DNA from: an uncultured Chitinophagaceae bacterium
Lineage (GTDB): Bacteria > Bacteroidota > Bacteroidia > Chitinophagales > Chitinophagaceae
Assembly: GCA_938017685.1 (NCBI GenBank)
Contig: CALIIL010000119.1
Span: forward strand, 1 to 55,044
DNA: 55,044 bases
Direction: 5' to 3'
Below the pieces are notes generated by a model. It saw only the letters and a list, made by a program, of their open reading frames with translations. It had not been told where the DNA came from and ran no database searches. Within the stretch, counting starts at the first letter, position 1. Every line of letters begins with the position of its first letter. Positions 43,174 to 51,420 of this stretch are shown here, one piece after another. The position numbers and the translations under genes are program-made.

Positions 43174-44867
43174 AATTCTTTTTTAAGGATAATAAATGAA
43201 TTGTTTTTATAGAGTGCTGTTGTAAATTTTTCTACTCGATCAACACTATCTAGAGCAACAATAATTGCTTGTGCATCTAATGGTATTTCTTTAGTAAATC
43301 TTGTGCTTTTCGTATTATTGGTTGCGTACGTTAGTGGCTTATCACTGGTTTTGTAATAGTAAGATATGCCCGGAACATAGTAGGTAAATGCTGGTGTGCG
43401 ATTATAGTAATGGCTAATATTATTTTCCTTTAAAATTTGGGCGATAGTATGCACTTCCTTGTCTTTGACACTGCTCCAATTCAAAAAAGGATGCTTATGT
43501 GCAATTATGCTTAACCCTATGATGCTTATACTAGAAACTAGTAGTGCTACTTTTTTATCAACTATTTTTGAAAGGAAAAAGAGGGCTAGAATAATGGTAA
43601 AGAAATAGGAGATGACAATAAATCCTAATGCTCTGGCGGGTAAAAAAACTTGGCTGAAGAGCGGCATGAATAGTTCTATTAAAAGGATACAAATGCTTGC
43701 AATGATGATTGGTTTCTCTTTTTTTAAAACAAAAAGTAAAATAATATTGACCCCTAAGCATATATATGCTCCGTAAAAAGACCCAATGAATAAAAACGAA
43801 TTGAGTTGAATATTATCAATGATATGCTGGATGTTCAATGTGTTATTGACATAGCCAGATTCCAAACCTAAACCTATTCCTGATCCTATAAGAAATGGGC
43901 TCACTAGTAATAATGACAAGCCAGCAGCCATTACTGCAAAAAGAATAATATGCTTAAAGTCTTTTCTTTTATAGATAAATGAAATGAGGCAGCTAGCAAA
44001 TATGATGGCAAGCAGGTAAATCGGAAAGCTTAACATCGAATATGAACCCAGCGCGGCACATAAAGACATAAGTAAGATGTTGCTTTTATTTATCCCTTTG
44101 ATAATTAAGAAGTAGAATAGTATAATGCCGAAAAATATAGCCAACATGACACCACGAGCAAATAGGAAGTAAAAAACATTTAATGGAAGCGCAGCAAATA
44201 ATGCTACAGCAATCAGAGCAAGCATTTCATTGCGCCAAGTTTTTTGAATAGTAATAAATACGAGTGTAGAGCTAAGCAGTCCGAATAGGATGCTTGGAAT
44301 ACGCATGACTAAAGCAGCATCTGGCAATACATTTATAAATAATGATGAGATTAAATTATGCAGCGGATAGTTGTTCCAGGCTACAATCGTCGTTAGTGGA
44401 GAGTTGCTTAGGAAGTAGTTATAGTTCCAACACTCATCATATTGAGGGTAAAAATGAAGTGCGTAGTAAATAGAACGTATAGCTATTAGAGAAATAATTA
44501 CAAAGAAAGATATTCTTGTAGGCCTAGTTGTGTTCTTGAATATTTGAATCGATGTTTTAGAATAATGGGACAAATATTTGAGTTGTTGATGGATATGAAG
44601 CCACCATGTTTTTCTTTTAAAATATAGAAATGCTAAAAATGATGTAAGTAAGGGGATAGCCAAGAGCGAAAGCTTTCTTAAGCGATCATACTTTACAATG
44701 GTAAAGTATTTATTTCTTAAGGAACTTTCTAAATCTGGTCGTTGTAAGGAGTTCATGGCGTAAGCAAGTAAATCATTATAGGACAGTAAATGGAATGACG
44801 TAAAGCCTAATATAATTATTAGGAGTACGATAAATCCAATGCCCCAAAAGATCTTAGCTGCTTTCAT
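43170..44867 (-). CDS. GT39/ArnT-like membrane glycosyltransferase
   Basis: A 565-aa polytopic protein with roughly a dozen transmembrane helices and a large loop after the first two. [13 protein letters not shown] with the D-E pair (in the first extracytoplasmic loop) is the catalytic acidic motif of GT-C enzymes such as Arn[17 protein letters not shown] follows. The C-terminal domain after about residue 470 is soluble. Probable role: transferring a sugar from a lipid-phosphate donor to protein or lipid in the periplasm. Its stop overlaps pyrD; its start overlaps the aminotransferase stop by 14 nt, so they share a transcript. Confidence 0.82.
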   Translation of the reverse strand: MKAAKIFWGIGFIVLLIIILGFTSFHLLSYNDLLAYAMNSLQRPDLESSLRNKYFTIVKYDRLRKLSLLAIPLLTSFLAFLYFKRKTWWLHIHQQLKYLSHYSKTSIQIFKNTTRPTRISFFVIISLIAIRSIYYALHFYPQYDECWNYNYFLSNSPLTTIVAWNNYPLHNLISSLFINVLPDAALVMRIPSILFGLLSSTLVFITIQKTWRNEMLALIAVALFAALPLNVFYFLFARGVMLAIFFGIILFYFLIIKGINKSNILLMSLCAALGSYSMLSFPIYLLAIIFASCLISFIYKRKDFKHIILFAVMAAGLSLLLVSPFLIGSGIGLGLESGYVNNTLNIQHIIDNIQLNSFLFIGSFYGAYICLGVNIILLFVLKKEKPIIIASICILLIELFMPLFSQVFLPARALGFIVISYFFTIILALFFLSKIVDKKVALLVSSISIIGLSIIAHKHPFLNWSSVKDKEVHTIAQILKENNISHYYNRTPAFTYYVPGISYYYKTSDKPLTYATNNTKSTRFTKEIPLDAQAIIVALDSVDRVEKFTTALYKNNSFIILKKEF

Positions 44868-46056
44868 GCATTACTTCATTAATCGATTGGATGATTATTG
44901 CACAGGCTTCTTTTATTTCGTTATGTGTGATTGTTAGTGGCGGCGCAATACGCAATGCATTGGCGGCAAATAAAAACCAATCAGTAAATAATCCGTTCTT
45001 TATACATTGATCAATTATTTTTTTATTGGTATCGTAATCTTTAAAATGAATAGCTAGGATTAATCCGTAAGCATTCACTTTTTCAATACAATCATGATTT
45101 AATTCTTGCAGGAAGAGTGCTCTTTTTTCTTCTACGAATTGCGGATTGGCCTTGAACATTTCTTGTATAATAGCAAGGCTTTCCCTACCAGCAACACAAC
45201 ATACAGGGTGACCTCCGAAGGTGGTAATATGACCTAATACAGGTTTGTAGCTAAAGCAGTCCATCATTTCTTTATCAGCAACAAAAGCGCCCATAGGCAT
45301 ACCGCCTCCCAGGGCCTTTCCTAATAGTATTATATCGGGCACAACACCTATTTTTTCAAATGCAAATAGACTGCCACTGCGCCCAAAGCCCGTTTGTATC
45401 TCATCAAATATTAAAAGGCAACCTGTTTCGTCGCATTTCTTTCTGAGTTGCTGGAACCATGCTTGAGGAGCTTCGTTTATTCCCGCTTCGCTTTGCATAG
45501 GCTCAAGAATAATGCAGGCTGTATGTTCATCTATAGCATCTAATGCTTCACTACTTGCATAATCATATTGATATACATTGGGTAATAAAGGTCTGTATGC
45601 TTGCTGCCAATATTCGCTACCCATAACACTTAGCGCACCTTGCGTGCTACCGTGGTATGAATTTTTAAACGAGATTATTTTGCTTTTACCGGTATACCGC
45701 TTTGCCAATTTCATGGCGCCTTCAGTGGCTTCGCTACCGCTATTAGTAAAGTATATTGAGTTCAAAGTTGCAGGTAATATATCGGCTATTGCTGTGGCAT
45801 ATTGTACTTGTGGGCTTTGAATAGTTTCGCCATAAACCATAACATGCAGGTAATCATCTACCTGCTTCTTAATAGCCGTTTTAATACGCTCATTGCCATG
45901 ACCCAAATTACATACACTTATGCCGCCTATTAAATCTATATGCTTCTTTCCATTCGCATCATATAAGTAACAACCTTGTGCTTTGGTTACTTCAAATGCA
46001 AGAGGTGCCATTGAGGTTTGGCCAACATGTTTAAGAAAAAGCTCACGAGTAGTCAT
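44854..46056 (-). CDS. Class III PLP aminotransferase (acetylornithine/ornithine type)
   Basis: A 400-aa fold-type I aminotransferase: SGSEATEGAMKLAKRYTG (phosphate-binding), YHGST, LIFDEIQTGFGRSG (Asp contacting the PLP ring N) and the PLP lysine K247 in LLGKALGGGMPMG. Length and motifs match ArgD/ornithine aminotransferases, but the exact substrate cannot be fixed. It is first in a two-gene minus-strand unit with the GT39 protein, an unusual pairing with no obvious pathway link. Confidence 0.85.
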   Translation of the reverse strand: MTTRELFLKHVGQTSMAPLAFEVTKAQGCYLYDANGKKHIDLIGGISVCNLGHGNERIKTAIKKQVDDYLHVMVYGETIQSPQVQYATAIADILPATLNSIYFTNSGSEATEGAMKLAKRYTGKSKIISFKNSYHGSTQGALSVMGSEYWQQAYRPLLPNVYQYDYASSEALDAIDEHTACIILEPMQSEAGINEAPQAWFQQLRKKCDETGCLLIFDEIQTGFGRSGSLFAFEKIGVVPDIILLGKALGGGMPMGAFVADKEMMDCFSYKPVLGHITTFGGHPVCCVAGRESLAIIQEMFKANPQFVEEKRALFLQELNHDCIEKVNAYGLILAIHFKDYDTNKKIIDQCIKNGLFTDWFLFAANALRIAPPLTITHNEIKEACAIIIQSINEVMHESS

Positions 46057-46285
46057 GTATATTATTAAATTGAAGAGTTCAAAGCTAAGTTTATCTGATT
46101 GGGTGTAAAAAAGTATTTTTTTACAAATAATAAATATAAATTATATGCATATGTATGATTTTATTAATCATATTGTAATGTCTAGTTTTTGCATTAAATT
46201 CTATTGGAATTCCATCTTTGTATTCATTCCACTATACTTTTTGGCATGGCTATTGAATAACTACTACTAACTAATAGCAACGATT

Positions 46286-46516
46286 ATGAACAATCCTAAA
46301 ACTAAACTGAAAAAAGCTTTAAAGAAGAGCATGCAATTTATGTTAAGTTTAAATGCAGAGTCATCAGATAGAATTCCTGAATGGTACGATCAAATGGTCA
46401 ATGAACTCTCAATAACCAAGCCCGATCATGCGTTCTATGAAAAAGTGATGATTCAGCTAAAAAAACTATTAAAGAAAGAATACGGCAATAATGCGGCTAA
46501 CTTTTTGTTGGCCTAA
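46286..46516 (+). CDS. Small protein A flanking the H-NOX operon
   Basis: A 76-aa soluble, basic helical protein without a signal peptide. It shares a pattern with the 82-aa protein at 51138-51386, on the other side of the H-NOX operon: K-x-M near 15, then [IL]P-x-W-[YF] (residues 30-33), a run to L-K-x(6)-YG-x(4)-N-x-LL at the end (66-75). Family and function unknown. It sits 110 nt after the T-rich region at 46130 and is followed by a terminator at 46581. The neighbourhood suggests a relation with NO signalling, not proven. Confidence 0.6.
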   Translation: MNNPKTKLKKALKKSMQFMLSLNAESSDRIPEWYDQMVNELSITKPDHAFYEKVMIQLKKLLKKEYGNNAANFLLA

Positions 46517-46580
46517 GACTTTACATAAGTACCTACTATAATTATATAACCATTTTTGTTAGTTGTATAAATCAAAATCA

Positions 46581-46608
46581 GCCTGCATTATGCGGGCTGT
46601 TTTTTTTG
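46581..46608 (+). terminator. Terminator between small protein A and the H-NOX operon
   Basis: AGCCTGCA, a 3-nt loop and TGCGGGCT form an 8-9-bp stem with one T-G pair, followed by T8. It separates the small gene from the H-NOX promoter, so the two are separate transcription units. Confidence 0.8.
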
Positions 46609-46633
46609 TTTGCGGGTATCGCTTGGTTTTGTT

Positions 46634-46641
46634 TATTTTTG
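46634..46641 (+). promoter_or_regulatory. -7 promoter element (TATTTTTG) of the H-NOX operon
   Basis: Exact match to TAnnTTTG with TTTG (46609-46612) 21 bp upstream as a possible -33 element. It lies 17 nt before ATG 46659. The longer frame from 46563 would read through the terminator and this promoter, so 46659 is the start. Confidence 0.6.
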
Positions 46642-46658
46642 ACTGGAAATATATTGGA

Positions 46659-47198
46659 ATGAAAGGAATAATATTTACAGAATTTTTAGAATTGGTCGAA
46701 GAAAAATTTGGACTAGAAATGGTCGATGCGATCATTTCTGAAAATGACTTAGCAAGCGGAGGAGCTTATACAGCCGTTGGAACTTATGATCATGGAGAAA
46801 TGGTGAAGCTTGTTATAAGCCTAAGTGCTAAATGTGATATTCCTGTAGATACCTTGCTAGTTGTGTATGGCGAGTATCTTTTTGGAACCTTTGTAAAGTC
46901 TTATGGCCATTTTATTGAAGCTTCAACAGACGCCTTTAGTTTTCTGGCCAGTGTAGAAAGTTATATTCATGTAGAGGTACGAAAGCTGTATAACGACGCT
47001 GAGTTGCCTTCATTCAATACCTCTGAGAAAGCACATAATGTAATGGAGATGATTTATAAATCCGAAAGAAAGCTTTCTGGCGTAGCTGAGGGCTTAGTTA
47101 TAGGTTGTCTTAAACATTATGGTGAAGAAGGAACTGTAAAAAGAGAAATGATTAAAGAAGATGGCTCCGAAGTAAAAATTACTGTTACTAAAGTATAG
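46659..47198 (+). CDS. H-NOX heme nitric-oxide sensor protein
   Basis: A 179-aa stand-alone H-NOX (HNOB) domain. It starts MKGIIFTEFLELVEEKFG and has ASGGAYTAVGTYDH. The proximal heme ligand is H104 in YIHVEVRKLYNDAELPSF, with the conserved proline next to the heme, and the propionate-binding Y133-x-S135-x-R137 motif is intact. Compared with the O2-binding Thermoanaerobacter protein, the distal tyrosine (Y131+9) is valine here (V142), the pattern of NO-selective sensors. It overlaps the histidine kinase start by 1 nt, so the pair should be an H-NOX/kinase signalling unit in which NO-bound H-NOX controls kinase autophosphorylation. Confidence 0.95.
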   Translation: MKGIIFTEFLELVEEKFGLEMVDAIISENDLASGGAYTAVGTYDHGEMVKLVISLSAKCDIPVDTLLVVYGEYLFGTFVKSYGHFIEASTDAFSFLASVESYIHVEVRKLYNDAELPSFNTSEKAHNVMEMIYKSERKLSGVAEGLVIGCLKHYGEEGTVKREMIKEDGSEVKITVTKV

Positions 47199-49177
47199 TG
47201 AGTAGTATAGAAATATATAAGAAAGCTTTAGCGCGTGAAAAAATAGCGCGTAAAATGGCTGAAAAAATTATTGAGGATAAATCCTCAGAGCTCTATAATT
47301 CTAACCATGAACTTATAAGAATTAATAAATCGGTTGAAAAAGAAGTACGAGCCAGAACGAAAGAAATTCAAGATTTGTTCGACAATATGTACGATGGTTA
47401 CATAACCCTGAATAGCCAGGGTGTTGTTACAAAATCTAATAAAGCAGCAAGGGTCATACTAGGTTATAGTTCAGACGAAGAAATAGCAGGATTAAGCCTA
47501 AAGGATATACTGCATGAAGATGATATAGAGCATTCAAAAAAATATATTGAGTTATTATTAAAACAAGGGTACTATAATAATTATGTTGGTCGTGTATATG
47601 ATGCACAACGGAATATTAAATATTTAGAAATAAATTCTAATGCCATTTACGATGCAGATAATAATATAATTGGTTCAAGAGATATTATTCGTGATGTAAC
47701 AGCGAAAAAGATGGCCGAACAGCAACTTGCTTTGAGTGAGGAGCGCATGCGTGCCGTGTTTGACAATAAATCTGTTGGGATTGCTATTTTTAATGGAAAT
47801 GGTGGATTTGTTAGCATTAATAAAACATTTCAACAACAATTAGGTCATCCCGAAGAGTATTTTATGACCAAGGTTGCTACTAGAATTTTGCACCCTGAAG
47901 ACATAAAGAAGTATAGAGCGCTTATGGACTCCATTTATAAAAATGAGGTACAAGAAGCACAAGTCGAAAGCCGTTATTTGCGCAAGTCTGGCGAGGCCTT
48001 TTGGGCTAACTCCAATATCTCAGGCGTGTATAATGATCAAAAAAATCTCGTCTATTATATTGTAATGGTCGAGGATATTACAGCGAAAAAAATAGCTGAA
48101 GAGCAGTTGCGATTACAAGAAGAAAAGTATAGAAATATTATAGCTAATATGAACCTTGGCCTACTAGAAGTTGATATTAATGATAAAGTACAATATGCTA
48201 ATCAAGGTTTTGTAGAAATGTCAGGCTTTACCTTAGATGAAATGTTAGGAAAGGAAGCAAGAACGCTTTTAATGGATGTTACGAGCTCAAAAACTATAGA
48301 AGAAAAAACTACAGAGCGGCAAAAAGGTAAGTCAGATGCTTATGAACTGTACATAACCAAAAAAGACAAAAGCAAAAGATGGTGGCTTATTAGTGGCGCA
48401 CCAAAATACAATGATAAAGGAGAGTTAGTAGGATCTATAGGTATCCATTTAGACATTACAGAACAAAAAGAGACACAGTCAAAACTGCAGAACTCAATGC
48501 AATCTTTAGAACTTGCCAATCAAGATCTCAAAGATTTTGCCCATGTGGTATCTCACGATTTAAAGGCCCCATTACGTTCTATCAGCGGTTTAATACAAAT
48601 ATTGCAAGAAGACTATCGTGATAAATTCGATGAAGACGGACAGCAAATTGTTGAGGATGTTATAAATAGGACAGAGCATATGGATGAATTGATTGGCGGC
48701 ATCTTATCATATTCCAGTGTACAGAAGTCTGAAGAGAAAAAGACCTTCTTTCATTCGAAAGATATTATCGATAAGCTGCTCAAATATATTGAGTTTCCGC
48801 AACATATTTCGTTAGAAATCGAAGGAGACTTTCCTTCATTAAATATGAACCCTACACACTTTCAGCAATTGATACAAAACTTTATAACCAATGCCATCAA
48901 GTATAATGATAAAGAACATGGCAAGGTTAAACTCAGCTCGGGTCAAAATGATCAATTCTATTACTTTGCTGTACAAGATAATGGTCGAGGAATAGACCAG
49001 CGCAATCAAGAAAAAATATTTAATATGTTTCAAAAATTTGATGCCGAAGGCAAATCCTCCTCGGGCATAGGATTAGCTATTGTTAAAAAAATTGTGGAAC
49101 TTTATCAAGGCAAGGTATCTTTGCAGTCTGAGGTAGGAGAAGGCTCTACGTTTACTTTTTACCTCCCAAAAAATTAG
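47198..49177 (+). CDS. H-NOX-associated three-PAS histidine kinase
   Basis: A 659-aa cytoplasmic kinase with no transmembrane segment. It begins with a coiled coil (1-60) of the KALAREKIARKMAEKIIEDKSSELY type seen in H-NOX-linked kinases, then PAS1 (about 60-170), PAS2 (about 182-296), PAS3 (about 308-425), a HisKA domain with phospho-accepting H453 in HVVSHDLKAPL, and an HATPase domain (about 545-657; NAIKYND, DNGRGID, GIGLAIVKK). The GTG start overlaps the H-NOX stop by 1 nt. The H-NOX protein probably acts on it directly; the PAS domains may add a redox or cofactor input. No receiver is fused, so it passes phosphate to the following separate receivers. Confidence 0.92.
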   Translation: MSSIEIYKKALAREKIARKMAEKIIEDKSSELYNSNHELIRINKSVEKEVRARTKEIQDLFDNMYDGYITLNSQGVVTKSNKAARVILGYSSDEEIAGLSLKDILHEDDIEHSKKYIELLLKQGYYNNYVGRVYDAQRNIKYLEINSNAIYDADNNIIGSRDIIRDVTAKKMAEQQLALSEERMRAVFDNKSVGIAIFNGNGGFVSINKTFQQQLGHPEEYFMTKVATRILHPEDIKKYRALMDSIYKNEVQEAQVESRYLRKSGEAFWANSNISGVYNDQKNLVYYIVMVEDITAKKIAEEQLRLQEEKYRNIIANMNLGLLEVDINDKVQYANQGFVEMSGFTLDEMLGKEARTLLMDVTSSKTIEEKTTERQKGKSDAYELYITKKDKSKRWWLISGAPKYNDKGELVGSIGIHLDITEQKETQSKLQNSMQSLELANQDLKDFAHVVSHDLKAPLRSISGLIQILQEDYRDKFDEDGQQIVEDVINRTEHMDELIGGILSYSSVQKSEEKKTFFHSKDIIDKLLKYIEFPQHISLEIEGDFPSLNMNPTHFQQLIQNFITNAIKYNDKEHGKVKLSSGQNDQFYYFAVQDNGRGIDQRNQEKIFNMFQKFDAEGKSSSGIGLAIVKKIVELYQGKVSLQSEVGEGSTFTFYLPKN

Positions 49178-49179
49178 AA

Positions 49180-49593
49180 ATGAATCCATTAAAAAATATA
49201 TTGCTTGTTGATGATGATCCTGTAGAGTACATGAAAGTGTCTCGAGCATTTAAAAAGTTAGACATTCCCAATCCATTACTTCATAAAAGCGATGGCCTGG
49301 AGGCCAAAAAATATTTGGAAGAATGTACGGAACTGCCAGGCCTTATCTTGTTAGATTTAAACATGCCTAACATGAATGGCTTTGAATTCCTAACCTTTAT
49401 CAAGGCAGATGAACGCTTAAAAATTATTCCTATTGTAGTCCTTACGACTTCTAATAACGAAAAGGACAAGATAGAAAGTTACAAACAGTCGGTGGCTGGT
49501 TATATGGTTAAGCCTATTCGATTAGAAGAATACGAAAAGGTGATTTCTACTATAAAAGATTACTGGTCCACTTCAAAATTGGGTCACGAATGA
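49180..49593 (+). CDS. Stand-alone receiver protein (CheY-like) of the NO relay
   Basis: A 137-aa single-domain response regulator: acidic pocket D11-D13, phospho-acceptor D59 in LLDLNMPNMNG, T89/T90, and K111 in MVKPI. No output domain. The Rcp1-type composition (short, KADERLK, VVLTTS) fits a phospho-transfer intermediate after PAS kinases. It starts 2 nt after the kinase stop and its TGA overlaps the next ATG (ATGA), so it is made in step with the kinase and the receiver-Hpt protein. Confidence 0.93.
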   Translation: MNPLKNILLVDDDPVEYMKVSRAFKKLDIPNPLLHKSDGLEAKKYLEECTELPGLILLDLNMPNMNGFEFLTFIKADERLKIIPIVVLTTSNNEKDKIESYKQSVAGYMVKPIRLEEYEKVISTIKDYWSTSKLGHE

Positions 49594-50267
49594 GGTTAAT
49601 ATATTTAGAAGATGATTTAATAGACCAGCGCTTATTCAAGCGCGCATGCCGAGATATTAAAGACTTGGAAGTTACATACTACACTTCGTGCAAAGGCTTA
49701 AAAGAAGAGTATTTAAATTCTTATGATGGAATCATTATTGACCAGTATTTGCAAGATTGTTCTATTAAAGAATTTGCGGATAAGCATATACATATTCCAA
49801 TGGCTGCATTAAGCGCCAGTGAGATATTGGTTGCTGAGCATGATTACAATGTAGGCATTTGGCAAAAACCTATTAAGGAAGATGCCTTAAAGGACATTAT
49901 TAAAAAAATGCAAGCGGCTGGAAAAGAGAAGACTAACAATCTATCCTTAGAATATATTAATGAACTTACACAGGGTGATGAAGCGGAGAAGATGGACTTG
50001 CTACAGTCTATTTATAAAAGTATTCATGAGCATAATGAGCAGTTAGATAAAGCAGGTAGCTTGTCCAATGCCGATTTGCAACAATTGCTTCATAAACAAA
50101 AATCTAAGGTTGGTATTTTTTATTTAGAGGAGTTGCACCAACTCATTGATCATGCCGAAAATGACTTGAAAAACGGTGCCGATAAAAGTACAGTATTACC
50201 CAAGGTTACAACCATCACAAGTCAAACGGCTGAACTTTTGAAAGAATTAAAATCACTTTTAAATTAA
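49590..50267 (+). CDS. Receiver-Hpt hybrid phosphotransfer protein
   Basis: A 225-aa protein with two domains. Residues 1 to about 108: a receiver with acidic pair D8/D9, phospho-acceptor D51 in GIIIDQYL, S75 and K93 in WQKPI. Residues about 118-225: an all-helical domain in which LLHKQKSKVGIFYLEEL (H168) matches the Hpt pattern H-x-x-K-[GS]. A receiver and a histidine-phosphotransfer domain in one chain can accept phosphate at Asp and present it at His, or reset the relay. The receiver is divergent. The Hpt assignment rests on H168 in its helix-loop setting and should be tested by structure prediction. Confidence 0.75.
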   Translation: MRLIYLEDDLIDQRLFKRACRDIKDLEVTYYTSCKGLKEEYLNSYDGIIIDQYLQDCSIKEFADKHIHIPMAALSASEILVAEHDYNVGIWQKPIKEDALKDIIKKMQAAGKEKTNNLSLEYINELTQGDEAEKMDLLQSIYKSIHEHNEQLDKAGSLSNADLQQLLHKQKSKVGIFYLEELHQLIDHAENDLKNGADKSTVLPKVTTITSQTAELLKELKSLLN

Positions 50268-50273
50268 ACTAAT

Positions 50274-50960
50274 ATGAAAGGCTTAATAGTAGATGATGAT
50301 GATTTGCAAAGAAAATTATTGCATAAGTTATGCGATAATAGTGGATTGTTTACTGAAATTATTGAGCTCGAAAGTGCTTTAGAATTAATTAAGTTTTTGC
50401 AAGATAATCAGGCGGATGTAATTCTATTGGATATACACATGCCTAATTTTTCGGGTATTGATTTTATCAAGTCTATTAAGGAACGCCCCAACGTAATATT
50501 TATAACAGGTGATAAGGATTTTGCTTTAGAAGCATTTGAATATGATGCGATAGACTATTTGGTTAAGCCTGTGGAGTTTCCTCGTTTTTTAAAGGCAGTA
50601 ACTAAAGCTAAGGAACGAATACAGCAAGAAAATTCAATTGCCGAAACTGAGAAGGACTATATATTTATTAAGGTAGATAGTCGCTTAATCAAATTGAATC
50701 ACGATGATATATTGTACATTGAAGCAAAAGGGGATTATGTATCTTTTGTAACAGAAAGTAGAAATTATATTGTGCATAGTACATTAAAGAAAATGCTTTC
50801 TGAGCTGCCTAATCATTTGTTCCAGCAATCGCATAGATCATATATCGTTAATATGACTAAGATTAAGGATATACAGGACAGTACTATGGTTATTCATGAT
50901 TTTGTGGTGCCTATTGGTCGTTCTATTAAGAAAGAGTTTATGCAGAAATTGGGGCTCTAG
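50274..50960 (+). CDS. LytTR-family response regulator, output of the NO relay
   Basis: A 228-aa regulator: receiver (1 to about 118; D7-D9, phospho-acceptor D53 in ILLDIHMP, K in YLVKPVEF) and a LytTR DNA-binding domain (about 128-228; YIEAKGDYVSFVT, FQQSHRSYIVNMTKI). Starts 6 nt after the receiver-Hpt stop and ends the operon; the terminator is at 50977. It is the only DNA-binding output in the operon, so NO input should change transcription through it. A pair of direct repeats spaced 21 bp, just downstream at 51036-51072, is a candidate binding site. Confidence 0.94.
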   Translation: MKGLIVDDDDLQRKLLHKLCDNSGLFTEIIELESALELIKFLQDNQADVILLDIHMPNFSGIDFIKSIKERPNVIFITGDKDFALEAFEYDAIDYLVKPVEFPRFLKAVTKAKERIQQENSIAETEKDYIFIKVDSRLIKLNHDDILYIEAKGDYVSFVTESRNYIVHSTLKKMLSELPNHLFQQSHRSYIVNMTKIKDIQDSTMVIHDFVVPIGRSIKKEFMQKLGL

Positions 50961-50976
50961 CCCAATTGTATCAATC

Positions 50977-51006
50977 ATTCAGCCCGATTATATCGGGCTT
51001 TTTTTA
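50977..51006 (+). terminator. Terminator of the H-NOX operon
   Basis: AGCCCGAT, a short loop and ATCGGGCT form an 8-bp stem followed by T7, about 17 nt after the LytTR stop. Confidence 0.9.
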
Positions 51007-51035
51007 TATCCCAAAATCATTGTTCGAGTGTATCC

Positions 51036-51072
51036 TGTCGTTGACCGATGGATTCATGTCATTGACCGAATG
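51036..51072 (+). promoter_or_regulatory. Two direct repeats spaced 21 bp, candidate LytTR operator
   Basis: TGTCGTTGACCGA (51036-51048) and TGTCATTGACCGA (51057-51069), identical in 12 of 13 positions and offset by 21 bp, two helical turns. LytTR dimers bind two direct half-sites on one DNA face. The repeats lie 70-100 bp before the small gene at 51138, just after the LytTR operon. Confidence 0.55.
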
Positions 51073-51137
51073 CTAGGGTAAATCGCTATTTTGTTGAGCC
51101 ATATTTGCTTTACAAACAAAGAAAAAAAACGATTTAC

Positions 51138-51386
51138 ATGAAAAACACAAACAAACAACAACTCGTACAAACTTTTTACAAAGTAATGAATTACATCGTC
51201 ATGGAGGAGCCTCAAAAGAGTGTTGAACTTCCTTATTGGTTCAGTGAAATTACAGCCAAGGCACAAGAGGATAACCTTAATCAAGATGATATAAGAGAAG
51301 TGCTACGCGCATTAAAAAATAGAGTAGCTAGTTATTACGGAGTACATGTGTCTAATCACTTATTAAACAGTTCAATTATAGCCTAA
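51138..51386 (+). CDS. Small protein B flanking the H-NOX operon
   Basis: An 82-aa soluble helical protein. It shares [IL]P-x-W-[YF] (LPYWF, about residues 31-35) and a C-terminal L-K-x(6)-YG-x(4)-N-x-LL pattern with the 76-aa protein at 46286-46516, so both appear to belong to one uncharacterised family. ATG 51138 is used rather than TTG 51105, because the region before it holds the A-rich leader. The direct repeats upstream suggest control by the LytTR regulator. Function unknown; an effector or modulator of the NO response is an inference from position. Confidence 0.6.
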   Translation: MKNTNKQQLVQTFYKVMNYIVMEEPQKSVELPYWFSEITAKAQEDNLNQDDIREVLRALKNRVASYYGVHVSNHLLNSSIIA

Positions 51387-51420
51387 ATTATATTTTCTCA
51401 TCATTTACTAATAGCAAAAA

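Noticed and set aside
46130-46200. A/T-rich palindromic sequences before small protein A as a LytTR operator
   Set aside because: Short A/T dyads such as ATGATTTTATTAATCAT are frequent here by composition and do not resemble the TTGACCGA repeats at 51036-51072.
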